Shown here: one piece after another, positions 1-11,148 of the stretch
Position numbering within the stretch: the stretch's first letter is position 1
Layout of the letters: each line of letters opens with the position of its first letter
From: Ignelater luminosus
Lineage: Eukaryota; Arthropoda; Insecta; Coleoptera; Elateridae
Assembly: GCA_011009095.1 (NCBI GenBank)
Contig: VTPC01000015.1
Coordinates: 24,164 to 88,163 of the forward strand
Length of the DNA: 64,000 nt
Reading direction: 5' to 3'
The notes under the pieces: model-generated
Databases searched by the model: none
What the model saw: the letters and a program-made list of their open reading frames with translations, nothing else
What the model was told of the DNA's origin: nothing
Translations under genes and position numbers: made by a program

Positions 1-513
1 ATACGATTATGCAAAAATTATCGATGACATTAAGAGGAAAAAGCGGCGGTGTCTCTGCAGACGTTTTCTAGCTTAATTGTTTTTCTGCAGTGTTCCAACG
101 CGCTATAGGGGATAGTGGTGCGTACTTTATTTTTAAAAATAAAAATATAGCACTGAGCATCAAGTCTAAACTCAACAGCTTTGGTGTTGTTCAACCACTC
201 GTGTATCAAGTTGCGTTAGTCAGATTACCGTTTACGTAGACAAATATTTTTTTATTCAAATATAAACTTTTTTTTCTAGAATAATTTTGGTAACTGCTCT
301 ATCTGCAATTTCTTAAAATCGAATAGCTCCAGGGTACAAGTGTAATACAAAATATTGACCGATCGTACAAGACGTCTTGGTATGTTAGAAACTTAAATTG
401 ATCATTTTAGAGTTCAAAATAGTTAGGTGTGCTCATTGTTCAACTAATACAAAATTTGTTAACGTAATTTATGCATAGTAAGAAAGATTTCTAAAATTTG
501 TTTGACATTACAG
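1..513. other. Non-coding flank
   Basis: AT-rich DNA with no supported coding region. It ends in an intron-like acceptor (TTTGACATTACAG) directly before the exon candidate at 514. I see nothing else in it. Confidence 0.5.
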
Positions 514-679
514 GAATCTTCTTTACCAATAAAAAATCTTACTATTCAATTGTCATGTGTACTACCCACTACTCAAGTAGTTTTAGACTCTTTTCAGGTG
601 GGCAAAATACAAGAAATTTTGTTGAGAATGTTTCAAAAATTCCTAATAGGGTTAGAATTAAGAGAATTATCAGACCAAG
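514..679 (+). CDS. Orphan internal exon of an unrecognised gene
   Basis: The sequence shows a 166-bp open block between a good acceptor (ATTACAG) and a good donor (CCAAG/GTAAGA). The frame beginning GAA TCT gives 55 codons plus one base (phase 0 in, phase 1 out). The product begins ESSLPIKNLTIQLSC and contains VVLDSFQVGKIQEIL. It has the regular mix of hydrophobic and charged residues expected of a folded domain, and no stop. I do not recognise the family. No partner exon was found nearby; a mariner lies 0.7 kb downstream, in what would be the next intron. A second frame is also open but reads less like protein. The alternative is a chance open stretch, though the paired splice sites argue against it. 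Confidence 0.45.
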
Positions 680-1403
680 GTAAGATTTCAATATTTTGTG
701 TAAAACTGAACCTGAAACAAAGAAACCAAGAAATTTAGCTTTTTTCCATCACTTTCTTTAACTTTGACTTTAAAGGTCAACGTCCAAATTTTAAACCTGC
801 TCTGTAAATGTCCTTCTAACGTTATGGTAGATTGACAAAATTTGAGTGTGAATGAAGAGTTTACCATAGTTTGCTTATAGTAGTTTTCTTCCTTTTTAAG
901 TAGTTTTCCCCGATAGTCCATGCGGGAAAAATCTGTAAAAGGACATCATCGGGAAGGATGCAAAGTGGGTTTCCAGGTACATTAAAAATTCCTACCGGGA
1001 AGATAGCTAACTCTACGCGATGCGACACCACCAAAAGTTGTATATGTAGCTATAGAGAATTTCAATAGACTGAATGGGATGCAATCGGAAAAATCATTAT
1101 TGGGTTCACAAATTTGTAAAAATCTTCTTAATCGGATCTGACATAACTCTAGCAATTTGATCCTTTCTAGAAACTAAACCTAAGGGATTTGGTGGTTGTC
1201 ATGAACAAAAATTCCTTAAATTACTTAATTCATGTTGTCAGGTTGTTAACCTGTTGGACGATGCAATATTCCAATTGGAAAATTATTTGTCTTTGTTAGA
1301 AATTCCAGTTTTTCCTTTTGTTTTGGGCATTTTTTCAATTTGATTATTAAACAACCAAAATATAATTTAATTTTTCTTGTTGTTGTTTCTCTTCACCAAT
1401 GAG
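680..1403. other. Non-coding, probably intron
   Basis: Sequence between the exon candidate and the first mariner. No coding signal or recognisable repeat was seen. Confidence 0.4.
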
Positions 1404-1405
1404 TA

Positions 1406-1433
1406 CGAGGGTGGTCTGAAAAGTTTCCGACCT
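1406..1433 (+). repeat. Left TIR of mariner copy 1
   Basis: 28 bp, the perfect inverted complement of 2656-2683. It is preceded by the TA duplication at 1404-1405. Confidence 0.95.
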
Positions 1434-1583
1434 CAACGTTAAGATGGCAGCACTCGTAAATAAAAGCTACTAAATTTCGTTGTTCATCTGTTGACAGTTA
1501 CTCACCAAAGTTTCAACCATTTTGGACGCGCAGTTTTTATGTAACAGTCGTTTGAGTGAGTTGATGTGAGTTTTTTTGTGAAA

Positions 1584-2618
1584 ATGGACAAAATCGAGGA
1601 TCGAGCTGTCATTAAATATTTGTTTTTGAAAGGCAATACGCCTTCGCAAATAAAAGATGAGTTGGAGTCCGTGTATGGGGACTCTGCACCATCATTTACC
1701 ACAGTGAAAGTTTGGGCTGCTGGATTTAAACGTGGCCGTAAGAGCTTGGGAGACGATGAACGTTCGGGACGTCCAAAAACTGCAACTACCGACGAAAACA
1801 TCGCCAAAGTTCACCAAATGGTGCTAGACGACCGCCGAATTAAAGTGAGAGAGATAGCAGAGGTTATGAACATGTCAAAAGAACGTGTTTGTCACATATT
1901 AAATCAACATTAAGGCATGAGAAAGCTGTCCGCGCGTTGGGTGCCGCGTTTGCTCACGTTAGACCAAAAACGTGTTCGAATGAATATTTCCAACGCTCTT
2001 TTGGCGCAGTTTAGGCGAAATAAATCCGAGTTTTGGCGCCGATTAATTACTGTAGATGAAACTTGGATACACCATTATACGCCCGAAACAAAAATACAGT
2101 CCAGACAGTGGACTGCAAAGGGGGAACCGGCTCCAAAAAAAGCAAAAACTGTTTTTTCGGCTGGGAAAGTGATGGCGACTGTTTTTTGGGATAGTCATGG
2201 AGTTATTTTAATCGATTATCTTCAAAAAGGAAAAACCATTACAGGAGCATACTATGCATCATTACTTGACAAGCTGAAGGCAGAACTTGAGAAAAAACGG
2301 CCACATTTGCAGAAAAAGAAAATCCTGTTTCACCAAGACAACACACCTCAGCGGTTGCCATGGCGAAAATCCACGAATAACGGTTTGAACTGCTTGACCA
2401 TCCGCCTTACTCACCAGATCTAGCCCCAAGCGACTTCTTTTTGTTCCCTCATCTAAAAATTACGCTCGGAGGACAAAGAGTTTCGTTAAATGAAGAGGCA
2501 ATCACCTTCGTGAACAATTATTTTGCAGAATGCCGAGTACTATTTGGACGGGTTACAGAGATGGGAGCATCGCTGGGAGAAGTGTGTAGAGTTACAAGGG
2601 GACTATGTTGAAAAATAA
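1584..2618 (+). pseudogene. Broken mariner transposase (copy 1)
   Basis: The gene would encode a mariner DDD transposase that cuts and pastes its own element. It starts at ATG 1584 (MDKIEDRAVIKYLFL) with a paired helix-turn-helix DNA-binding half (the second helix region includes VREIAEVMNMSKERV). The catalytic half contains VDETWIHH (first Asp). Three lesions are visible against the 61847-63140 copy. A TAA stop at 1911-1913 replaces a leucine codon (TTA to TAA). A 10-bp deletion between 2342 and 2343 removes part of the QDNAPSH box with the second catalytic Asp context. A 5-bp deletion lies between 2528 and 2529. The two deletions sum to 15 bp, so the frame is right again near the end (stop at 2616-2618). 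It is certainly inactive; the TIRs could still be moved in trans. Confidence 0.92.
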
Positions 2619-2655
2619 AAAAAAATTTTTAGAAAAAATGTCTTGTATCTTTGTT

Positions 2656-2683
2656 AGGTCGGAAACTTTTCAGACCACCCTCG
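2656..2683 (-). repeat. Right TIR of mariner copy 1
   Basis: 28 bp, the perfect inverted complement of 1406-1433. It is followed by TA at 2684-2685. Confidence 0.95.
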
Positions 2684-2685
2684 TA

Positions 2686-5600
2686 TATGGACGTTAAATA
2701 CGTAAAAAGACTATCATCTTAGAATTTGATTATTTTATCGCAAGCATACGACAGTCTTGACAGGATATTCAGGATTTTACTATCCATATCTGTTTCTTTA
2801 TTTATCATCATTTTATCCTGATTCGTTTTTATGTTTTACGAAATAACACTAAAACAATCATAAAACTTAGGACGCAACCCTGAGATCTAATACATTAAAC
2901 ATACGTCCCGGCTTCTCTTTTGTTTGTTTTATTGTTGAAAGCTACAAAGGCTTAAATCGTTACACACTAGACAGTTCTCTTAAAACACCATCTTGAAATA
3001 AAAATGAGATAACAAGAAGATTTCTATTTTATCGTTTTCTTTTTGTATTCCTGGAAGAGAAATATAATTTTCTTTTCGAATTTATATTTTGTTTATGCTT
3101 ACAGAAGTGTAAAAAAGAAATCTTTGATAAAAAACAAAATGGTCTAGGGGGATACAAAAAGAAGTTCGTTTGAATAAATAATTCGTGGATAAATTATATT
3201 ACACGTGTACTGCCAAAGGGTAGTTAAATTTAAATTTTGTAGTCCTTGGTTTGTTAGGATCTAGAAATAAATAAAAGGGAATGCTTTATACGTTTGAAGC
3301 GGTAAATGCGGAATTCCGCAGAAAGTTCTCTGGAATTCTACTTGTGATGACTTAAAAATTTATGTAAACTCCAATCGATTTTGGTTTCCGGTTAGAGATT
3401 ACAAAGAAAACAGACATTATAAAAGTTATCAAAAGTTGCAAAACAGTAATGCAAAATTTCCTTTAAGAAAGAACTTTCAGTTTGTTTTTTGTAGTTGCCA
3501 ATTGATTTATATTCCAATAAATGTCAAAACGAGCGTTCAACGAAACAAAGCAAAAAAGAACTAAAAGTACAAATTCCTTTCTAAATTGAACAAGACATGA
3601 TAACCTGAAACCTGTTGATCAGTACTCTGTGGCATGAAAACAGCTTTTGTAGCGCTAAACAAAATCTATAATTCAAAGTTATTGGAGTGTTTCCACATTT
3701 ATTTTTATGTTTACTGTATATTTTTCCACGTAACAAAACTTTCTGCAACATAAAAAGTGAAACGAAAATAATGTTACGTACTTTTTTACGTTTCTTGACA
3801 TTTAAAATAACCCTTAAGGGCACTCTTAAGGAACAAACTAAAATATTGAGAAGCCGGTTTTTTATATTGCAACATTTGGAGGAATTTTTAGCATTGCCTA
3901 GTGTATACAGTGTGTTCCAACCATGTGTACATGTAAGACAGCATTATTATTTGTAAAAATATCAAGAAATGTTACCAAGAAAAGGTGTTTAGAACAATTA
4001 ACTCAACTGTACAGAGTGTTCCACAAAAACTTGACATTTTTTTTAATGAGATACCCTATATATTTCAGTATTTTTTTTTATTTCTGATTGCAGCAATATT
4101 ACGCAAGATACAATTCTAGCAAATAGGCAGCTTTAATAATTCATGCTAACGAATAATCACCTAAAGCGAGTCCCTTAAATCGATATTCGTTGACTGACAA
4201 GAGTGATAAGTTTAAGCTATTGTGAATCGATGCCGCCGCCTGCCAATACAACAATTTCAGTCTGATATTATACCCTTTTGACCCTTTTAGGCACAGGCAC
4301 ACGCTCATAAAGAGCAACATAGACAAAAAATAGCAGAAATTTAATTATTCTTGTACCTCTCAACAGTTTGGAACTTTTCTGTTACATACTCATATTTCAT
4401 GGGAGGAAGTTTGCTTTGTTATCCTTTTCATAGTTTAAGAATCTGACACTTTAAGTAATAATATGAACTTTGCTAAATTGTTTTATAGTAGCGAGAACAT
4501 CTATTATTACAAGACATAATGAAGATGCCCACATACTCGTATCTGGTATATTTCCAAAAGAACGGAAACTCTCAAGAAACCCTAGATTTCCAGAAATAGA
4601 TCTTGGTATATAAATAGCAGTAAACTTACAGTCTTATACATATACTAATTATTGCTTAATTGGAGTTTGCTTTAATTAAAATGTGTAAACAAGTTTGTTC
4701 TACACAATGTTGTAGTTTTCTTATATTAACTAATAATAAAAGGGCAACAACTTGCGTGCCTAGAATCGTAAAGTTAATAACATTCAATAAAAATCTCGTT
4801 CTTCTGTGAAGTATATTAAATAAAAAATCTAGTCTCGAGGGTTCTAGACTAATAATAATAAAAGAAGTCAACGTTCTTTTCAAAAAACGGAATACTTGTT
4901 GAAAGTTCAACAGTCTATGACAAAATTGAAAATACACTCTTGAACTAACTAGATATACAACTGCATAGAACGAATTAAAACGATCTACCAAAGTATATGC
5001 TTTACAGCTTAACAGATGAGGAGCAACAGGTCTTCTTTAAGAATCAAACGTCAACTCAACAACTTGATATAGAAATCTGACCCTTTGACAAAGGAAATCA
5101 AAAAAAGAAATCGAATCTACAACCCAATACACTTTAAAAAGTTTTGGTCTGTTGACAACGGATATCGATGACCCTGCTCACAAAAGAATTTGCTGAAAAT
5201 GTTCTTCAAAGACGTTTTCTCAAGGGTTTTTTATCTTATACAGATATTCAATATTGAATTCAACTTCTTGTTAATAAAATAGTTTTGCACTTTATAACTT
5301 AGATTTTGATACCTTTTCGTTCTTTAATACACTTTTTACTTCAATATTTATAAAATGAACTAATACTATCTTAATATAATTTTTATTTGATAGCCTTAGG
5401 TTTCAAATTTCTAATTTATTTTGTCAACTATTTCATGGAAAATCATTAAGCTTTGTTCTCTTTTAACCTTCTCGAGAAATCTTTTACCAAGCCACCTGTG
5501 GTGGCCTATGGTCAGGCTCTGCCCTTTTTTAGCCTTCTCGATTCATCCCTGAAAGTAGTAAGGGCAAACCAACACGTTAAAAGCATTTTTTGCTTTGTAG

Positions 5601-6518
5601 TCTCTTTGTACTCTACCGCTACTGTGTAAGAAAGATGTTTACCTCATTGCTCTTGCAACCAACTCGCTAACAGGCATTAAAGTGTTGCTACGAAAATTGA
5701 TCATCTTAACCTTTTTGGTCTAGTGGGCTGTTCAAAAATATCTTGGTAGCTCCAAGTTGTACAATAAAAATGTATCGTCAATATCAGATCAATTTACTTT
5801 CAAAAAGTGATTTAGGCACGCGAGTTACAGTCTCTTTCCTTTCAAGCTAACTTCCACTTGTAACTGTCTACTACCGTCAAGTATCCTATCCTAAGACCCT
5901 CGAAGTTTTTTTCTAAGCTCTATTTCCATAGCAAGCGTAGAGACAGAACCAAACAACTAGCCACTCGGTACAAGCGACACATGGGCCGATCAATTGTCGT
6001 CATCCGTATAAACCATCTTTGCAGTTCACATCCACAATCAAATTTAAAAGTCAGAAGTTCAGTTATTAAAAAACTCCTTGCAAACTTTTTTTTTTTGTGG
6101 TCGACGTCACACCACGCCGGTATCCAACACCTGATTTGTAACTGTCGTCTTGTTACAAGCCATCTCCCTAATATACTTAGTCAACGCTCTCCACTTTAGT
6201 GAATACTCCTATCGAGTATATCTCAACAACAGTGATCACGACTAACGGTAGAATCCATCGCTAGTGTTACTACGCGCACCACCATCAATCTAAAGTTTTT
6301 CCTGATTGAAAAGCCGATAGCACCAAAAGCAGCTCCTTTTCCCTTTTTAAATCTGTAAATTAACCCTGAAAATCATCAAAATGTATAATCGATTTTATCG
6401 TGCAATATTAAAGCAAACCTAAAATGAAAAGCTTTTTGGAAAATCTGATCCCAACTAAGAACTTATTTGACTCATTAAGTCAGCTTTTTACAGTTCGGAA
6501 TATTTTTTTCTCCCACAG
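2686..6518. other. Long non-coding stretch
   Basis: AT-rich sequence with scattered short ORFs in all frames and no convincing domain. It contains two near copies of a dispersed terminal motif (ATACAGTGTGT at 3905-3915 and a weaker one near 4010). The last bases (TTTTTCTCCCACAG) form a good acceptor for the exon candidate at 6519. Short ORFs at 3687, 4141, 4656 and 5981 show no recognisable motif and are not called. Confidence 0.4.
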
Positions 6519-6617
6519 GTTGTCGATTTTCAAACTGCAGGTCATTGGTTTGGCTTACCAGCCCTAGCTAGACTACTCTACAGTCAGTCTCTGGTGACTG
6601 AAAAGGACGATTTGAGG
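6519..6617 (+). CDS. Orphan exon candidate, 33 codons
   Basis: A strong polypyrimidine tract and acceptor (TTTTTTTCTCCCACAG) precede an open block starting VVDFQTAGHWFGLPAL and ending TEKDDLR. A possible donor (AGG/GTAGTT) lies at 6618. The block is exactly 99 bp, phase 0 in and out. Only this frame stays open; the other two hit stops within about 20 codons. The frame continues to a stop near 6717 if the donor is not used. Base composition is less AT-rich than the surroundings. I do not recognise the protein. Its phase does not join directly to the exon at 514-679, so if both belong to one gene an exon is missing between them. Confidence 0.4.
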
Positions 6618-7249
6618 GTAGTTTTTGGACATGAACCAATAGAAATGAATTTTCTTACTGTGACACTAACAATTGCATATTTCTGTATAAATAGAATTTC
6701 AATGATTTTGTCCAGATAATTTCCACAGATGGCAACTTGTTTGATACGATAAAGTAGTCCGTGAAATGTACTTGGCATTATCCTAAATTGAAGTTAAGAC
6801 AAAACATATTTTGACTCTTGAGGTTACAAGCTAATCGCTTTACCGCTCCGATAATAAGAAATCTTAGCTGGAGCTGGTTTGGTGTAAAAAAAATGAAGCA
6901 AGAATTTTGTTTGTGGGCATACAGAGGATGGAGGGCAAGCTTTATCTAACACAGCGGGGCAGAAAAGAATTTGGGATCAAAATCGCGAACCATTCTAGAT
7001 CTCGTTGGATTATTAAAAAAAAAAAGATGCAAGAGGCATTCAAATTTATTTTAATATTTTGTTATTTCTATCAGCAAGATTATCAATGTTTTTGTTTTAC
7101 TTCAACTTTTAATAATTTATAATTCAATGATTTAATCTACATTGTCCATTTGTTTTCTTTCCAAAATAAGCACTAAAACGATTGAAATGCGTATATTTAT
7201 GTAGGTAACGCCAGTGGCGCAACAACTAATTAAAGAGAGAACGCAAGAC

Positions 7250-7310
7250 CACTCGGGATTTAAACATGGGATCAGCAGTTTTGTTTTGTGCTTGAATGAC
7301 TGAGCCATTG
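7250..7310 (-). repeat. tRNA-like SINE head (minus)
   Basis: Read on the minus strand, TGGCTCAGTCATTC (7293-7306) resembles an RNA polymerase III A box, and TGTTTAAATCCCG (about 7254-7266) resembles a B box in which the usual C-G pair has decayed to T-A. The spacing suits a tRNA-derived SINE promoter. A similar segment lies at 30774-30832, also minus. Confidence 0.35.
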
Positions 7311-7400
7311 GGACGGTAGCTCAGTGGTTCAAGCACCCAGTGTAGTAATAAAATTAGCAATTATTGTCCCTGATTTGAACCTCGGTGAGGCCAAAGCTTT
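7311..7400 (+). repeat. tRNA-like SINE head (plus)
   Basis: TAGCTCAGTGG (7317-7327) is an exact-looking polymerase III A box, followed 45 bp later by GATTTGAACCT (7372-7382), close to the B box. There is no clean cloverleaf or anticodon arm, so this is better read as a tRNA-derived SINE head than a functional tRNA gene. It abuts a similar head in the opposite orientation. Confidence 0.4.
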
Positions 7401-7599
7401 ACAAAAACCGCAGAGTCAGTCGCGACAAAATAGCAATAGCCCAATTAACACTTCAAATGAGAATCCACATTCATCAATTTTTGGACAACATATTACTCTT
7501 AAAGCATTGAATTAGGAATCATCTGAAAAACAAATCATAGAGATTAGGGCGAGCTTCTCACAACGGTTGGTTCCTGATTTAAGGTTTAAGTAGAAAGAA

Positions 7600-8150
7600 G
7601 ACAATAACTGGAAATATGTAGTAGAGAAACCATCAATTGTTGTACAGAGGATTCACTTTTTGAAAGAATCTAAGAAAAATATGCAATAACATGGATCTAC
7701 TCCAAAGGAAATCCTAGAAAATCTTGGCAGAATAATTCAATAAAAAGTTTGAAGAGATCTGAAGAATATAAGCGAAAGATTAGTGCTAAATGCAGCTCTG
7801 TTACTTGCGTCTATGACAAAGCTAGTCGACTACCATGGGGAAATAAACCACAAAATCTTCATTGATGGATTAAAAAACAAATTGTTGCTGAATTTAGAAA
7901 AATCAACATTAATAATAATGGACAATGCTCCATACCATTGCATTAGAAAAACAACCCACTGTTGTAATGCTAAAAGCTGAAATAATCAGCTGGTTAGCAA
8001 AACATCATAATCAATTTGGGCCAAATTATGAAGCTGACCAAATTATATGTGAATATGGTCATGATGTACTCCGAACACCACCCTATCAATGTGAGTTTAA
8101 TGCTATGGAGTTAACTGTCATTCAGGAATTCAAGGAATCTTTAACTTGAA
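7600..8150 (+). pseudogene. Decayed Tc1/IS630-type transposase remnant
   Basis: Two plus-strand open pieces in different frames (about 7783-7960 and 7945-8149) together resemble the catalytic half of an IS630/Tc1-superfamily DDE transposase common in insects. The first holds VDYHGEINHKIF and the second-Asp box IIMDNAPYH. The second holds VVMLKAEIISWLAKH, GHDVLRTPPYQCEFNAMEL (third acidic position) and a short tail. A frameshift separates them near 7940, and the N-terminal half upstream (7600-7780) is only traceable as short pieces with stops. I did not find terminal repeats. The motif match is from family knowledge; the break is directly visible. Confidence 0.65.
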
Positions 8151-11130
8151 AATGAACAAATTCTGGAAAAAAACAAAGAATTATAATTTCAATTTAGAAT
8201 GAAGAAATAAAATATTAGCCTACAACATGAAATATTGATTTAGCGAAAAATGACAAAAAAATTACTTCTGTTTGATAAAAAAAAAACAAATTATACTTTT
8301 GAAAGACGCCCGAATTGCTCCTTTTGTTAACAAGAAAGTCAATATTTGTTGTCAATACATCTGAACTTTTCAGACTGTATTACGCTTAAAAATTTGATTT
8401 CTTTCTCCAATTCCTTCTTGTCGGAATGGCATGTCTTAATAAATGTCGCTGCACTCAACATATGGAATTATTTCTTTCAAAATGATCTACGTTCTACAAT
8501 TTTCTTATTCATAAAAAGGTAGAGAAAAACATGTTTTTATGTTTGCTAACATTAAAGATAACGTGCCAATTAAGGTCTTCTTATGATATATTTTTAATTT
8601 TATTCAATTACGTGTTATACGCCTGAGGTTTATTGACTTTTATTTTATTTGCTGAACTACCATGACAGATAATACTAATATTACATCTACATAAGTATCT
8701 CATTTGTTATTATTATTCCATCTTGAAATGATCACGTTTGTTAATAATATTCTACCAATCTATTTGAAGTAAATGTCAGCATTACCCTGAAGGGAGTAAT
8801 ATCTCCATTGAACTTGTATTAATTACAGGACTGTGAGCTATCTCTATTCGTATTTGATTAAGATTCAATATACTTGCAGATTAACTGAAAGGTCACGTAT
8901 AACATAATAAATTTCATTCTACAAGCAAAATTTAAACCTGAAAATTTATAGAATTGATTTTGAAAATGGTTGTAATATGTGCTTGTACATGTTTGATCGT
9001 AACCCAAAAAAAAAGTTACAAAGCAGCCTCAAACTCATTTACGGGCGTACCTTTTTGGGTCTTGAAAAGTTTTCAGAATCGTAAAATACGTTGGCAAGGC
9101 TGAAGTAATTTCGTCTAAGGGTTGCGTTGTTATCTCACGTTGGAAGTGTAGTGTGGCATATAAAGGTCGTAGGTTATGTGCTCTCTATGTTCGTTTAAAG
9201 GAAAAAATTGAGGAAACGGTGAAACATATTTTAGTTACGTATGTACTTCAATCTAAATGAAGTAGGTAGTAATTTCCTCTCAAAAATGTTTTGTTTTTAA
9301 AATTTAATTAAAGTAGAAAAATAAATATAAAAACAAACAGAAGTGTTTGTATAGAGATGAAAAAGAAAACATTTTGTGTTTCTCCGACTAACAATAACGC
9401 TTTTTCTAGAAAATATTTGGTTTCGATTTAACGTGGATTACATTATTACGAATGTAACAGTTGGCAATGCAAGAGAAATTCTAATTTAGTTTGTCTTTGA
9501 ACACTTTGTCAGATTGGCGACGGGGCTTCAAAGAGCTCGCGTTTGCAATAAATTGATTCTGTTGGCATACTCGAGCGGGTTCGTTCCTATTTGTCTTTTT
9601 TTTTTAGTTTGATATATGATCTTGTCAGAATTTGATAATCTTGTAATAAATCTTGTATTCACAAAAAGTATAACATTGACGGATATTGTTATTTATCATA
9701 AAATAGTTTTTCACTCGGTGGGTTTTTTATTTTTGTAATATTATTTTGTTGCCGGCACCTTTGTCCTTTTATAACTCTAGGTTTTCATAAATAATTTTTC
9801 TTCTTGTGTCTGTTTAGTTTGACGAATTATTCTGTATGATATTATTAGAGAAATTTATTATTGAAGTATACAGTTTGAACTTTTGCTACTGTTGGATTTT
9901 AAAAGCGCCTCCACCAATATGTCACGTAAGTGAAATCGTCATTATCATGTTCAAATATACAAGGTAGGTTTTTACGTGCTTGTGCTCGTTATTTCTACAA
10001 GCATTATACAAATTTCAACCAGCAAACTTTCGCTTTTATCTATCTTCACAAACGTAAATCTAAAGTGAGGCAATTTTGGCGGCTAGGGAATGAAACTAAG
10101 GAAATTCTATGCAACTAGAATATTAGTAATTCATTCTGCTTCAGTTCCAGATAACTGTTCTGTAACGTGCTTTTCTAACAGGATTCGCTGCGCATCTCTT
10201 TTGGAGTTAAAACGGATATGGCGGTGGGTCCACTTTGTTTCAAAGTCCTCTATTGATCTTCTTAAGAATGCTAAACATAAATACGAGTTGGGCACATTTA
10301 CATGCATGAGCTTTAGAGCACGTACCGCTCTAACATAATCTTCTGAAAACTGAATCTAGCTGCTAAAGAAATGACTTTCTCTGCCCGCGTACAGGTCAAA
10401 AATCGATTGGTCGAAAACATGTCAAAATGCAGATGGAAACTTCCTGTCTTCCAACTACTTCAAAGAAACTAGAAGGGACCAAAATTTGATATTAACCTTT
10501 AGAAGCGATACGACTCTGTAATGGATGGTCTCTTTTAGAAATAACAGTACACTGTGAAAATGTGGCAGAACACCTTTGAGAATTTCCTGGTTAAGTCTGA
10601 CGAATCAAATATTTCAGGTATTTAGCAATTTATTCATATTTTTGAAAAGGATTCTGCTCTGCAAAAACTAAAAGTCACTCCATACATCAGTGGAGGCTAA
10701 AAAGTACCACGATGAGCAACTGGCATCCATGAGTCAATGATGGAAATTCATTGAATAAAAATTTCGATGATTTGCTAGTTCGATGAATTGTCAAAAGCAA
10801 GGCTGCGTCTTGCTATTCCAACTAAGAAACAACAAAAAAGAAATCTGAGTTTCAACAAGACTAGCTTGTCTTCTACATGAACAGCGCACGTATTGATGAT
10901 GATAATAGCAAACAAAGAATTTAGTTTAGAAACGTGTCGATGACTTGCATAGGTTCACCACGACGAGAATTAATCTTGTCTGAGTTACACCGAGTGGATC
11001 AGAATCATTTCTGGAGATCTCAAGGCAATTGGTCAGGACAGACTTAAAAAGCTGAGGTTCCAAAACCTTTCAATCAGCAACCTTACAAAGGCAAGAACTA
11101 AGTTGTCCCACTTACAGGTTTGGAAGATTT

Positions 11131-11148
11131 CTATTCTATTCTATTCTA
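11131..11148. repeat. CTATT pentanucleotide microsatellite
   Basis: Three and a half tandem copies of CTATT. Confidence 0.8.

Larger units (their letters stand above)
1406..2683 (+). mobile_element. mariner transposon, copy 1 (defective)
   Basis: A full-length 1,278-bp mariner. It has perfect 28-bp terminal inverted repeats starting CGAGGGTGGTCTGAAAAG (1406-1433 and 2656-2683) and the TA target duplication of the Tc1/mariner superfamily (1404-1405 and 2684-2685). The single internal gene reads plus strand and is broken. A closely similar copy lies in opposite orientation at 61847-63140. Termini and length are directly visible; the family is established by the transposase. Confidence 0.95.

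Noticed and set aside
7311..7400. A functional tRNA gene
   Set aside because: A- and B-box motifs are present but no acceptor stem or anticodon arm can be folded, and a partner head is inverted beside it. A SINE head fits better.
9919..9925. ATG TCA C/GTAAGT as first exon of the gene at 46.5-49.1 kb
   Set aside because: The phase fits (it would give MSHYQRPEV), but seven coding bases and a 36-kb gap are not enough to support it.
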